The notes: a model not told the origin generated them from the letters alone. A DNA stretch of 64,000 nt from JAJTFA01 sp044351265 (GCA_044351265.1 JBILGC010000002.1:1-64000), one strand, 5' to 3'; positions 1-8,535 are shown, counted from the first letter of the stretch. Numbers and translations: made by a program.

Positions 1-824
1 ACAATATGGATTTGATTGAACGTTTCCTTAGAAGAGTGGTGAGTGATGTGTTACAAACATGTAAAACAGAATTGGAAACCATTGGCAGAGACACCTCTAT
101 TCTGGAAAATATTATTAAACCATTTCCTCGTTTAACATACGATGAGGCCGTTAGCATTATAAAAGGAGAAAAAGACGTAAACGGTAAAAACGCTATTACA
201 TCGCTTGAAACGGAGTTGGAAGTGGTGAAAAAACGTATTGACGAAATACATGCAGAGATAAAAGAGCGTGAAGAGAAAATAAAAACACCAGGCATGAAAA
301 AGGGTGAAATAGGATTTAATCAGGCTAAAATTGATAAGTTAAAGCAGGAGTTGGATGATATGGAGGAGCACGCCCGCAATATTCCGCAATGGCTAAACAG
401 CGCCAAAACATTTGAATACGGAAATGATTTTGGAGGCAGTGATGAAACTGTGCTAACACGTTTGTTTGATTTACCCATTATGGTATACAACTGGCCACAT
501 GCTGTTAAGGCCTTTTATTTAAAACGCGATCCGAATGACAGCCGTTTTGCCCGAGGTGTAGATACACTTGCTCCTGAAGGCTATGGCGAGATTGTTGGTG
601 GCGGAGAACGTGAAACAGATGAGCAGTTGCTTATTGAAAAAATTAACGAGCATGAGCTGCCTATGCAGGCTTTTGAATGGTACCTTGATTTGAGAAGATA
701 TGGTTCGGTGCCACATGCTGGCTTTGGCTTAGGTCTTGAGCGCTTAGTAACCTGGATTTGCAAATTGCCTCATGTGCGTGAAAGCATTCCATTCCCGCGT
801 ATGTACGGAAGACTACTGCCTTGA
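1..824 (+). CDS. asnS: Asparaginyl-tRNA synthetase, C-terminal part (5' end outside window)
   Basis: Class II aminoacyl-tRNA synthetase that charges tRNA-Asn in the cytoplasm. The frame is open from the first base, so about 272 C-terminal residues are seen and the anticodon-binding N-terminus is missing. Class II motif 3 is clear near the end (GFGLGLERLVTWI), preceded by the AsnS-type GGGERETDEQLL and EWYLDLRRYGSVPHAG segments. A charged, coiled-coil-like insertion of roughly 70 residues (about residues 62-128 of the visible part, rich in Glu and Lys) interrupts the catalytic domain; I believe this is typical of Bacteroidota AsnS. The stop TGA overlaps the TTG start of the next gene. Confidence 0.95.
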   Translation, partial: NMDLIERFLRRVVSDVLQTCKTELETIGRDTSILENIIKPFPRLTYDEAVSIIKGEKDVNGKNAITSLETELEVVKKRIDEIHAEIKEREEKIKTPGMKKGEIGFNQAKIDKLKQELDDMEEHARNIPQWLNSAKTFEYGNDFGGSDETVLTRLFDLPIMVYNWPHAVKAFYLKRDPNDSRFARGVDTLAPEGYGEIVGGGERETDEQLLIEKINEHELPMQAFEWYLDLRRYGSVPHAGFGLGLERLVTWICKLPHVRESIPFPRMYGRLLP

Positions 825-1813
825 TAAAGCATTGCCTAATACCGGTTTTACTTTTTACAGCAACGGCAGCCACTGCTCAAACATTTGGCAATGCTGATAC
901 ATTGTACATTAAACAGTTTCAAAAACAGAACAACATTCAGGTAAATGCCTGGAATACCGATGTTGACTTTATTCTTAATCCTCAACTAAAAAATAAAGAT
1001 TTTTCTGTTCGCATATCTCCAAACGTGCGCAACCAAATTGGATTCTCGTTTGGGTTAAAAAAGATAACACTATTTATAGGTGGCCAAATTCCAGGAACCG
1101 ATTTAAATATCAACCCATACGGTAAAACCCGTTTTATAGACTTCTCTTTTGGTTATTTTAAAAACCGCTGGGGTGGAGAAATTTATTATCGCAATTTTGA
1201 TGGACTATATAGAGCAGCTACCGATGCTTCTCCTATAGGAGCATTACCCAATACACGACTTACAAATTATGGTTTAAGTTTATTTTATGCGCTTAACAAT
1301 CGCTTCTCTTATCGCTCTGCCATTTCTCAGCAGGAACAGCAACGCATTTCATCCGGCTCATTTGTGCTTCTTGGCAATATGCACCACCGCAGCCTGGTTT
1401 CCGGCAGTTCTGTTATTCCTTCGGCTATCGATTCAATTGATAACTTTGGTAGCCTCACCGGCTTAATTGATATTCGGTTTTTTACACTCAACATTCGACC
1501 GGGCTATGGACATAATTTTGTGTTTAGGAACGGCCTGTACTTTATTTCGCCATCTATATTTGCAGGTGCCGGCATCGGCACATACGAATATTTGGCAAAA
1601 GCTGGCCGCTTTACTGGCTTTAGTACAGATTTTGATTTCCATGCCAAACTAACTGCCGGTATTAACCATCATAAGTGGTTTGCCAGCATATTTGTAGTGT
1701 ATGACCGAAGCCTGAATGTGTTTAATACCAAACAGGTATCATTGCAAACCGTCAGTTATGGCATCAATCTAGGCGTTCGCTTAAATAGTTTTTTCCGCAT
1801 TAAATGGCTGTAA
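821..1813 (+). CDS. Outer-membrane beta-barrel protein, probably DUF4421 family
   Basis: Hypothetical 330-residue outer-membrane protein. The first 19 residues form a signal peptide ending in ATAQ, and the remainder alternates hydrophobic and polar residues as in a beta barrel. The segment with NPYGKTRFIDFSFGYF and GGEIYYRNFDGLYR resembles the Bacteroidota family DUF4421, assigned from memory. The start is TTG, sharing bases with the asnS stop (TTGA), so translation is probably coupled. The 3' end overlaps the next outer-membrane gene by 10 bp, suggesting the two barrels are made together. Function unknown. Confidence 0.75.
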   Translation: MIKHCLIPVLLFTATAATAQTFGNADTLYIKQFQKQNNIQVNAWNTDVDFILNPQLKNKDFSVRISPNVRNQIGFSFGLKKITLFIGGQIPGTDLNINPYGKTRFIDFSFGYFKNRWGGEIYYRNFDGLYRAATDASPIGALPNTRLTNYGLSLFYALNNRFSYRSAISQQEQQRISSGSFVLLGNMHHRSLVSGSSVIPSAIDSIDNFGSLTGLIDIRFFTLNIRPGYGHNFVFRNGLYFISPSIFAGAGIGTYEYLAKAGRFTGFSTDFDFHAKLTAGINHHKWFASIFVVYDRSLNVFNTKQVSLQTVSYGINLGVRLNSFFRIKWL

Positions 1814-2946
1814 ACAAAAAATATTCCCTTGCTCTTTTGCTGCTCATTTTTTGCGGCAGTGGGTTGTTTGCTCAAAAAAAAGATTTTATTAGGCGAACAT
1901 TGGATTGGGGATATAGCATCGTTCAGGGCGATTCAGCCAAACCGCATAAAAAATATTTCCTCGTCATTCCCTTATTTTCATATAGACCTGAAACCCGATG
2001 GAATGTGGGGGTTTCCACCTCATATATTTTCAGGTCAAAAAATAATGATACACTCACACGGCCTTCTGCAATAAGGGTTAATATGGCCTACACCCAAAAC
2101 AATCAGTATTCAGTTAGGCCGCAGGTTGAGTATTTTTCAAAGGCAAATAAATTCAATATCAGAGCTCAATATTTATTTACCGATTTTACAGAGTACTTCT
2201 GGGGTGTTGGCAATAATATGCCATTAGACAATAGAGAACTTTACAGTTTCAGGCTTCACCGTTTAAATATAAGAGCAGGACATTTGCTTACCACTTCATT
2301 TTATGCAGGACTGCAATACCACTATGAGCAGATGTTTGACATTAATGCTCCCATGGCAGGTATCTTACGCTCAGGTAATTTTGAAAGTGCAGGTGGTTAC
2401 TTGGCTTCCGGCATTGGCCCTACCATTTATTATGATAGCAGAGACAATATCTTTTTCCCGTTTAAGGGCATTTTTATTGAGTTATCAGCCTGTTTTTATA
2501 ATTCGGCCATAGGCAGTAATTACAAATTTACGGGAGTGGCATTTGATGCACGCAAATACATTCGCCTGTGGAATGAAAATGTGCTGGCTGCACAGCTGAT
2601 TTGGCAAAGTACTAACGGAAGCGTGCCTTTTAGAATGCTTCCTGCCGTAGGTAATGAAAATTTTATGCGCGGATATTACAACGGCAGATTTCGGGATAAT
2701 AACCTGCTGACCGCACAGGCTGAACTTCGTAAAACCGTTGGGGGGCCTTTTTCTATAGCAGCTTTTGGTGGCTTGGGTGGTGTAAGTGCAAGCACCAAAA
2801 ATGTTTTTAAGAATCAACAGCTTAACCTGGGCCTTGGTCTGCGCATGAAAGCCATACCCAGAGAAAGGATGAATATGCGCTTTGATATGGGCTGGATGGG
2901 TGATGGCAGCCGGGCAATATATATCACTATGAATGAGGCTTTTTAA
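1804..2946 (+). CDS. Outer-membrane protein of the BamA/TamA (Omp85) superfamily, barrel-only
   Basis: A 380-residue protein with a signal peptide (hydrophobic stretch ending in GLFAQ) and the C-terminal bacterial surface antigen domain. The YYDSRDNIFFPFKG segment near residues 205-220 is the usual Omp85 signature, followed by strands that include the EVRY/AELR-like region and a GLGLRM terminal block. No POTRA repeats fit between signal and barrel, so it is shorter than BamA and probably does not itself dock a periplasmic chaperone. It overlaps the preceding barrel gene by 10 bp. Role unknown; an accessory assembly or export pore is possible. Confidence 0.8.
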   Translation: MAVNKKYSLALLLLIFCGSGLFAQKKDFIRRTLDWGYSIVQGDSAKPHKKYFLVIPLFSYRPETRWNVGVSTSYIFRSKNNDTLTRPSAIRVNMAYTQNNQYSVRPQVEYFSKANKFNIRAQYLFTDFTEYFWGVGNNMPLDNRELYSFRLHRLNIRAGHLLTTSFYAGLQYHYEQMFDINAPMAGILRSGNFESAGGYLASGIGPTIYYDSRDNIFFPFKGIFIELSACFYNSAIGSNYKFTGVAFDARKYIRLWNENVLAAQLIWQSTNGSVPFRMLPAVGNENFMRGYYNGRFRDNNLLTAQAELRKTVGGPFSIAAFGGLGGVSASTKNVFKNQQLNLGLGLRMKAIPRERMNMRFDMGWMGDGSRAIYITMNEAF

Positions 2947-2950
2947 GATT

Positions 2951-2979
2951 TTGAAATGTGTGAATTTTATCGACATTTG
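2951..2979 (+). promoter_or_regulatory. Candidate Bacteroidota promoter for the nrnA-like gene
   Basis: TTG at 2951-2953, an 18-bp spacer, then GACATTTG at 2972-2979, one mismatch from TAnnTTTG. The predicted start of transcription (about 2985) lies just upstream of the inferred CTG start codon at 3002. Confidence 0.4.
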
Positions 2980-3001
2980 CACCCGCTAATTTTTTACACC
3001 G

Positions 3002-4012
3002 CTGAATAATATCATTGATATAAAGCCGCTTCTGCTGGCTTCTAAGACTCCAAACGTTGTTATTACAACACACCATAAGCCGGATGCAGATGCATTGGGC
3101 TCATCACTGGGCTTATATAACTTTTTGCTTCAGCTTAATATCCGCTCCACAGTTTTAACGCCTACAGATTATGGCAGCTTTTTAAAGTGGCTACCCGGAG
3201 AAAACATGGTAATTAATTTTGAAGATGACATAATACGTGGAGCTGAATTAGTGGAGAAAGCAGATATCGTTTTTTGCCTCGATTTTAACGCCCTTAAACG
3301 TATTAACGAGATGGGAGACTTAGTGCGTGCGTCTGCTGCAAAAAAGGTTATGATAGATCACCATCTGGAACCGGAAACGTTTGCAGAGTTTGGTTTACAC
3401 ACCACTCAGGCAAGCTCAACATGCGAACTTATTTTTCATTTCATTGAGCAACTGGGAGAGGTTGAAAAAATAACGCCAGATGTTGCTTCCTGCCTATATG
3501 CAGGAATAATGACAGATACTGCTTCATTTAAACACAGCAGCACTTATCCAAGTACACATCGTGTGGCTGCGGTCTTGCTTGAAAAAGGTGCTGTTCCCAA
3601 TAAAATATTTGAATCTATTTATGATAATTACTCGGCAAACCGAACACGCTTTATTGGTTATTGCCTGAGTGAAAAACTTCAAATACTTGAAGAATATAAT
3701 ACAGCCTTAATTTGCGTAAATGCCGGTGAATTGAAAAAATTTGAAATAATTACTGGAGATACCGAAGGGTTGGTTAACTATGGTTTAAGTATAAAAGGAA
3801 TTAAACTATCCGTGTTAATAATTGACCGCACCGTACTGCGCAAGATGTCTTTCAGAGCTAAGGGAGGTTTTCCTGCAAACGAGTTTGCAAGACTGCATTT
3901 TAACGGTGGTGGCCATTTCAGCGCTGCAGGTGGCGAAAGTTCCGCCACACTAGAAGAAGTTGAAAAGCAATTTAAATCTGCTTTGAAAACATACAAACAC
4001 CTCCTTGTTTAA
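3002..4012 (+). CDS. nrnA: DHH/DHHA1 phosphoesterase, NrnA-like (oligoribonuclease / pAp phosphatase)
   Basis: Cytoplasmic phosphoesterase expected to degrade nanoRNA and/or dephosphorylate 3'-phosphoadenosine 5'-phosphate. Motif I (HHKPDADALGS, about residues 24-34), motif II (CLDF), the DHH motif (about residue 119) and the DHHA1 glycine motif (FNGGGHFSAAGG near the C-terminus) are all present. The first ordinary start codon in frame, TTG 3095, lies inside motif I and cannot be the true start. The frame is open back to 2990, and the only near-standard start there is CTG at 3002, which gives a 336-residue protein of normal family length. An ATT or ATC start at 3011-3014 is the alternative. 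Confidence 0.85.
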   Translation: MNNIIDIKPLLLASKTPNVVITTHHKPDADALGSSLGLYNFLLQLNIRSTVLTPTDYGSFLKWLPGENMVINFEDDIIRGAELVEKADIVFCLDFNALKRINEMGDLVRASAAKKVMIDHHLEPETFAEFGLHTTQASSTCELIFHFIEQLGEVEKITPDVASCLYAGIMTDTASFKHSSTYPSTHRVAAVLLEKGAVPNKIFESIYDNYSANRTRFIGYCLSEKLQILEEYNTALICVNAGELKKFEIITGDTEGLVNYGLSIKGIKLSVLIIDRTVLRKMSFRAKGGFPANEFARLHFNGGGHFSAAGGESSATLEEVEKQFKSALKTYKHLLV

Positions 4013-4054
4013 TTAACTTGCAACCATTAAACTTAAAACACGACTAACAAATAC

Positions 4055-4891
4055 ATGAAAAAATCAATTTACCTTTTTGCTGCTGTTGCAGCTTTTTTTG
4101 CCTCTTGCGGCAACAAAGTGGAAACTACTGAGTCTGGTGTGCAATATCAGATTTTTGATCATAATGAAAATGAGCGCATGCCACAAGCTGGTGAGATGCT
4201 CTTGCTTAATTTCAGAATGACTATTGAATCAATTGATTCACTGATGATGGAAACCTTTACCGACAATCAGCCACGTTATATTCCTGCAGATGAAGCTTCG
4301 CTTAAAGAGGTATTTGCAAAGCTGGCCAAAGGTGATAGTGCTGTTGCATTTATTAATGCCGATACACTATATCAAAAAAGTTTTGGAATGCCTAAGCCAG
4401 AAAACCTGAAAGATGGTGAACGTGTGAAAATGGTTATGAAGTTGGTTGATGTATTTAATCAGGGAGAGATGGAAAAGAAACGCATGGATCAAATTAATGA
4501 GCTTAAAACAAAAGACTCTTTGGCACTATCAGGCTACGTTTCAGCATTACAAAATGTTCAGCAAACTACAAGTGGTTTGCGTTATGTTGCAGAAAAAGAA
4601 GGAACGGGGAAACAAGCTAAAAAAGGTAGTCGAGTTACCGTAAAGTACAAAGGTTATTTTATGAATGGCGAAGTATTTGATCAGAACATAGATAAAGATG
4701 AGCCGTTTGAATTTGTAGTAGGATTAGGTCAAGTTATTCCGGGTTGGGATGAAGGCTTATCATTAATGAAAGAAGGTGCACGTTACAAAATGATTATCCC
4801 TTGGCCCCTGGCATATGGCGAAAGGGGAATGGGTCCGATTTTGCCATGTACCAGTCTTATTTTTGATGTAGAATTGGTTAAAGTAAACTAA
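4055..4891 (+). CDS. FKBP-type peptidyl-prolyl isomerase lipoprotein
   Basis: Periplasmic, lipid-anchored proline isomerase of 278 residues. The signal ends in a lipobox (FASC, Cys18). The C-terminal half is a regular FKBP domain with the VKYKG, VFDQN, QVIPGWDEG and AYGE elements that line the active site. The N-terminal half (about residues 25-130) looks like a second FKBP domain that has lost these motifs, followed by a short charged linker. It is followed after 7 bp by another FKBP gene, so the pair is probably an operon for outer-membrane protein folding. Confidence 0.9.
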   Translation: MKKSIYLFAAVAAFFASCGNKVETTESGVQYQIFDHNENERMPQAGEMLLLNFRMTIESIDSLMMETFTDNQPRYIPADEASLKEVFAKLAKGDSAVAFINADTLYQKSFGMPKPENLKDGERVKMVMKLVDVFNQGEMEKKRMDQINELKTKDSLALSGYVSALQNVQQTTSGLRYVAEKEGTGKQAKKGSRVTVKYKGYFMNGEVFDQNIDKDEPFEFVVGLGQVIPGWDEGLSLMKEGARYKMIIPWPLAYGERGMGPILPCTSLIFDVELVKVN

Positions 4892-4898
4892 TAAACAT

Positions 4899-5723
4899 AT
4901 GAAAAAAGTTGGCTTATTCTTAATGCTTTTTGTTGCTATTGGTGTTCAGGCTCAGAAAAAGGCATCACCTGCTAAAACAAAAATTTTTAATCCTGAACTA
5001 AATAAGGAATATACCACCGCTTCTGGCCTTAAGTATAAAATTATTCAGAAAGGAAATGGCCCTAAAGCTGAAGCCGGTGCGATGGTTTTTGTACATTATG
5101 TGGGTACCCTTACCAATGGAACTAAATTCGACAGCTCTCGCGATAGGGGTCAGCCTTTTTCCTTTAAACTTGGAACGGGCGGTGTAATAAAAGGATGGGA
5201 TGAAGGAATTGCCATGCTTAAAGTAGGTGATAAAGCAATACTAACAGTCCCTCCGCAGCTGGGATACGGGGAAATGAATATGGGAACAATTCCGCCAAAT
5301 TCAACCCTGATTTTTGAGGTGGAATTAATGGATATAAAATTGCCCACTCAACCCTGGAAACTATCTAATACAGATACCATTTCTACATCAAGCGGACTTA
5401 AATACATTGTGGTGAGCCGCAATACCGATGCCACAGCTGTGCAGGCCGAATCAGGCAAAACGGTTAGTGTGCATTATACCGGATTCTTGCTTAATGGCAA
5501 AGTGTTTGATTCTTCTTACGATAGAGGACAACCCATTGCCTTCCCTTTAGGTCAGGGCAATGTAATTAAAGGTTGGGAAGAGGGTATAAGCCTTATGAAA
5601 ACAGGCGATAAAATACGCCTTATTATTCCGGCTGAGTTGGGCTACGGTGCGGCAGGAAGACCTCCGGTTATTCCTCAAAATGCAACCCTGCTTTTTGATT
5701 GTGAACTTGTAAGCGTTCAATAA
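4899..5723 (+). CDS. Tandem-domain FKBP-type peptidyl-prolyl isomerase
   Basis: Periplasmic isomerase of 274 residues with a cleavable signal peptide (VGLFLMLFVAIGVQAQ) and no lipobox. Two complete FKBP domains follow, about residues 45-145 and 165-272. Both keep the active-site pattern: VHYVG/VHYTG, KFDSS/VFDSS, GVIKGWDEG/NVIKGWEEG and GYGE/GYGA. It starts 7 bp after the preceding lipoprotein isomerase, probably in the same transcript. Likely substrate: periplasmic and outer-membrane proteins. Confidence 0.9.
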   Translation: MKKVGLFLMLFVAIGVQAQKKASPAKTKIFNPELNKEYTTASGLKYKIIQKGNGPKAEAGAMVFVHYVGTLTNGTKFDSSRDRGQPFSFKLGTGGVIKGWDEGIAMLKVGDKAILTVPPQLGYGEMNMGTIPPNSTLIFEVELMDIKLPTQPWKLSNTDTISTSSGLKYIVVSRNTDATAVQAESGKTVSVHYTGFLLNGKVFDSSYDRGQPIAFPLGQGNVIKGWEEGISLMKTGDKIRLIIPAELGYGAAGRPPVIPQNATLLFDCELVSVQ

Positions 5724-5759
5724 GCAGCGCGAGATTGCTTTAACAAAAAGCTGTTGCAC

Positions 5760-6554
5760 ATGAGCGATTGTCCACTTATTGATGAGGTAATAGCAAGCCT
5801 AGACAATAACTGGAAAGTCGCAGCTAAAACACCTTTTAACTCAAAATTTCCCTGCATCAAATTGCCTTCAAAAAATATTTTTGTTGAGTGTATTGATCTT
5901 GTGGAAATAAATAAATCACTTCCAGATTCTGCATATTTTAACAGTTCAGCAGATACAAATTATACTAGAATAAAATTATGGAGCGATGCATGGCAAAACC
6001 ATCGATCTATTGTTATTTCAAGGTTGCAAGCCTATTCAGGAAAAGGCCGCCATATTCATGGAAGAGATACAGATTGTGTGAGACTTGACAAACAAACATC
6101 ACAAACCTTTTTAGAAACGCATCACTTGCAGGGAAGTACTTCGGCCTATTATAAATACGGACTTTTTTGTAATGATGCTTTGGTTGCCGTTGCCACTTTT
6201 AGCAAAAGTAGGGTAATGAAAAACGGGCCGGTATATTATCGCTCCTATGAATTGGAAAGATTTTGTGCAGCAACAGGACTACGCATAGTAGGAGGGCTTA
6301 GCAAACTTGTTTCGCATTTCTTACAACAACACCAAGCCAAGCATCTTATGACCTATGCTGATGCAGATTGGGGAACCGGACATAGCTATGCCAAACTTGG
6401 CTTTACCTATGAAGGATATGTTGAGCCTCAATTATTCTACTGCACCAATCACATTCGTTATGCTGCAAACCGCTTGCCAGCGCATATCAATAAAAACAAT
6501 TGTCTCATTGCATACAATAGTGGTGCATTTAAATATATACTGAATAGATTGTAG
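5760..6554 (+). CDS. Hypothetical protein, possibly GNAT-like fold, between FKBP genes and miaA
   Basis: Not recognised with certainty. The frame opens at TTG 5754, but ATG 5760 gives a cleaner start (MSDCPLIDEV, 264 residues). The C-terminal 150 residues contain FLETHHLQGSTSAYYKYGLF, a LVAVATFSKSR strand, LERFCAATG, GGLSKLV and MTYADADWGTGHSYAKLGF. This order resembles the domain seen in some phage homing-endonuclease-associated proteins, which itself looks like an acetyltransferase fold with GGLSKL in place of the acetyl-CoA loop. The N-terminal 100 residues have no known match. No membrane segment. It may be co-transcribed with the FKBP genes 36 bp upstream. Confidence 0.7.
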   Translation: MSDCPLIDEVIASLDNNWKVAAKTPFNSKFPCIKLPSKNIFVECIDLVEINKSLPDSAYFNSSADTNYTRIKLWSDAWQNHRSIVISRLQAYSGKGRHIHGRDTDCVRLDKQTSQTFLETHHLQGSTSAYYKYGLFCNDALVAVATFSKSRVMKNGPVYYRSYELERFCAATGLRIVGGLSKLVSHFLQQHQAKHLMTYADADWGTGHSYAKLGFTYEGYVEPQLFYCTNHIRYAANRLPAHINKNNCLIAYNSGAFKYILNRL

Positions 6555-6585
6555 TGATACTTTTTACAATATGGCATGCCCCCAA

Positions 6586-6593
6586 TACCTTTG
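6586..6593 (+). promoter_or_regulatory. Candidate promoter -7 element for miaA
   Basis: TACCTTTG fits the Bacteroidota -7 consensus TAnnTTTG exactly and lies 23 bp before the GTG start of miaA. No good TTG -33 box was found at the usual distance, so support is limited. Confidence 0.35.
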
Positions 6594-6615
6594 TGTTTAG
6601 ATTAATTAATAAAAA

Positions 6616-7560
6616 GTGCAAGCCGTATCTCCTTTAATTGTAGTGCTGGGGCCCACCGCAGCAGGTAAAACAGCATTTGCTGCACAAGTTGCCCATCAGG
6701 TAAACGGTGAAATCATCAGTGCAGATTCCAGACAAGTATATAAGCAACTGAACATTGGCACAGGAAAAGATTATGATGCATATGTGGTAGACGGAAAACC
6801 AATACCCTATCACTTAATAGACATTGCAGAGCCCACAGAGCGGTATCATGTGCATCGCTTTATGAAAGATTGCAAAGAAGCTATTGGCAAAGTTACTGCC
6901 AAAGGACACATTCCCATAATGTGCGGAGGCAGTGGCCTATATATACAAGCTGTTTTAAAAGACTATCAATATACAGCCATTCCTGTAAACCAAATTATCA
7001 GAGAGGAGTTAATGGATAAATCGTTACCTCAACTGCAGGCATATTTTAATCAATTACCCAAAACAACCTATGCTCCAATAGCCGATTTAAGCACCACTAA
7101 ACGCTGCATAAGGGCAATTGAAATTGCTATTTGGCTTGGACGCAATTCATTACCCCACCCACAAATTGTTTTTACAACACCTCTGATTATTGGACTAAAA
7201 AATAGCGTAGAAGAAAGTAGAAAAAATATTGCCTATCGCCTAGAGCAGCGTTTGCAAAGCGGGTTAATTGATGAGGTGCAGTTTTTGCTAGAAAAAGGCA
7301 TAAGTGCAGAGCAACTCATCTATTTTGGGCTGGAGTATAAATTTATTACACATTATTTGCAGGGCCAATTTAGTAAATCTGAATTGACAGAAAAACTTAC
7401 AACAGCCATACAGCAGTTTGCTAAAAGACAGATGACCTATTTTAGAAAAATGGAGAGAGAGGGTTGTAATATCATTTGGCTCGATGCATCTTTGCCGCTG
7501 GAAGATATGCTTCATTCATTCCAGCATCACTTTACTATTTTAATTAAAAAAAATATTTGA
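6616..7560 (+). CDS. miaA: tRNA dimethylallyltransferase
   Basis: Transfers a dimethylallyl group to A37 of tRNAs reading codons that begin with U. The P-loop (GPTAAGKT, residues 12-19), the SADSRQVYKQLNIGTGK substrate motif, YHLIDI and the GGSGLYIQAV segment are all present; length (314) is slightly over the usual 300. The start is GTG. The protein is cytoplasmic. The C-terminal part contains AIQQFAKRQMTYFRK, typical of the family. A 38-codon cysteine-rich ORF begins 6 bp downstream and may be cotranscribed. Confidence 0.96.
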   Translation: MQAVSPLIVVLGPTAAGKTAFAAQVAHQVNGEIISADSRQVYKQLNIGTGKDYDAYVVDGKPIPYHLIDIAEPTERYHVHRFMKDCKEAIGKVTAKGHIPIMCGGSGLYIQAVLKDYQYTAIPVNQIIREELMDKSLPQLQAYFNQLPKTTYAPIADLSTTKRCIRAIEIAIWLGRNSLPHPQIVFTTPLIIGLKNSVEESRKNIAYRLEQRLQSGLIDEVQFLLEKGISAEQLIYFGLEYKFITHYLQGQFSKSELTEKLTTAIQQFAKRQMTYFRKMEREGCNIIWLDASLPLEDMLHSFQHHFTILIKKNI

Positions 7561-7565
7561 TTCTT

Positions 7566-7682
7566 ATGTCAGGTTGCGGTTATGTATGTCCGATTTGTGA
7601 AGGTAAGGGATGTGATGAGTATGGAAAGCCTTGTGAATACTGTGCTTCGGAGACAACTTCAGCTATAAGTACAGAAGAGTGA
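7566..7682 (+). CDS. Small cysteine-rich zinc-ribbon-like protein (38 residues)
   Basis: A short ORF starting 6 bp after the miaA stop: ATG, 38 codons, TGA. It begins MSGCGYVCPICEGKGCDEYG and continues with KPCEYC. Six cysteines lie at 4, 8, 11, 16, 23 and 26. CPICEGKG matches the CxxCxGxG unit of the DnaJ zinc centre, and a second CxxC pair (CEYC) follows, enough to bind one zinc. The last 12 residues are Ser/Thr/Glu-rich. I recall similar short proteins in other Bacteroidota but not a function. The conserved spacing and the tight position behind miaA argue that it is a real gene. Confidence 0.7.
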   Translation: MSGCGYVCPICEGKGCDEYGKPCEYCASETTSAISTEE

Positions 7683-7780
7683 ATTAAGTAAGTACAGGAA
7701 AACAATTCATGCAGCAACTAATGTGCATGCTTTCAATTACAGAGATATTTTCTAAATTCGACTAACTATTCGTTTTTCTT

Positions 7781-8524
7781 ATGAAAAAAATACTTGTGTT
7801 CTTAACTGTTGCCTTAGCAATGGATTGCGGTTTGTGGGCACAACCTTGCACGCCTAATCCTGCAATAGGTAGCAACCTCATGCACCCCGATACGCTTCCG
7901 TTTGCAATGGTTGGTTATCCATATTATCAGGTGCTTACTTTTAGGGTTCCGAAAGACTCAACACTGGTATACAATGGCTTTCCCGTGCTTGCAACCATAG
8001 ACTCTGCAAGACTTATTTTTATGGGGGGCATACCTCCGGGTTTTAACTACGAGTGTACCCCTGCAAACTGCACATGGAAAGGCGGAACACTTGGTTGTGC
8101 TACTTTTTTTGGCCGCACTGATAGTCCTTCGGTTGCAGGTAAATATCCAATAAAAACTTATATCCAGTCATGGATTAAAGCTGCCGGAACTGATTTTATA
8201 AGGGTTGACTCCAGCTCTAATTATAACTTTAGGGTATTGGCATATAACGGTGGCATAGAGATTGAAAAAGCACAAACGCTTAGGGTTTATCCAAACCCTG
8301 CCAGAAACTATATTAAAGTTGAACTGGAAAATCTGCAATCAGAACTAAACGTTTTAGAAATGCTGGATATGCAGGGAAAAACAGTTTATAAAAAAGTATT
8401 TGGTAAGCCGGCTGATTACTATATCACAGAAGAAATAGCTACCGGCCCCTTTTCTCAGGGACTTTATATTATTAGGCTAAGCAGTGGTGATAAAATTGCT
8501 TTGAATAAAATTCAGATCGAATAA
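7781..8524 (+). CDS. Secreted protein with type IX secretion (Por) sorting domain
   Basis: Exported 247-residue protein. A signal peptide (ends in GLWAQ) is followed by a middle region with several cysteines (CTPNP, YECTPANCTW, GCATFFG) and no family I recognise. The C-terminal 75 residues form a T9SS type A sorting domain: LRVYPNPARNYIKVEL, MLDMQGKTVYKK and GLYIIRLSSGDKIALNKIQI. It should be exported by Sec, then moved across the outer membrane by the type IX system and attached or released after the tail is removed. It stands alone, convergent with the TonB receptor downstream. Confidence 0.88.
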   Translation: MKKILVFLTVALAMDCGLWAQPCTPNPAIGSNLMHPDTLPFAMVGYPYYQVLTFRVPKDSTLVYNGFPVLATIDSARLIFMGGIPPGFNYECTPANCTWKGGTLGCATFFGRTDSPSVAGKYPIKTYIQSWIKAAGTDFIRVDSSSNYNFRVLAYNGGIEIEKAQTLRVYPNPARNYIKVELENLQSELNVLEMLDMQGKTVYKKVFGKPADYYITEEIATGPFSQGLYIIRLSSGDKIALNKIQIE

Positions 8525-8535
8525 AAATCTAATAG

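Noticed and set aside
2485..2982. A 165-codon minus-strand open frame over the Omp85-like gene
   Set aside because: It lies opposite a clear barrel gene with matching signature motifs; no protein family features were seen.
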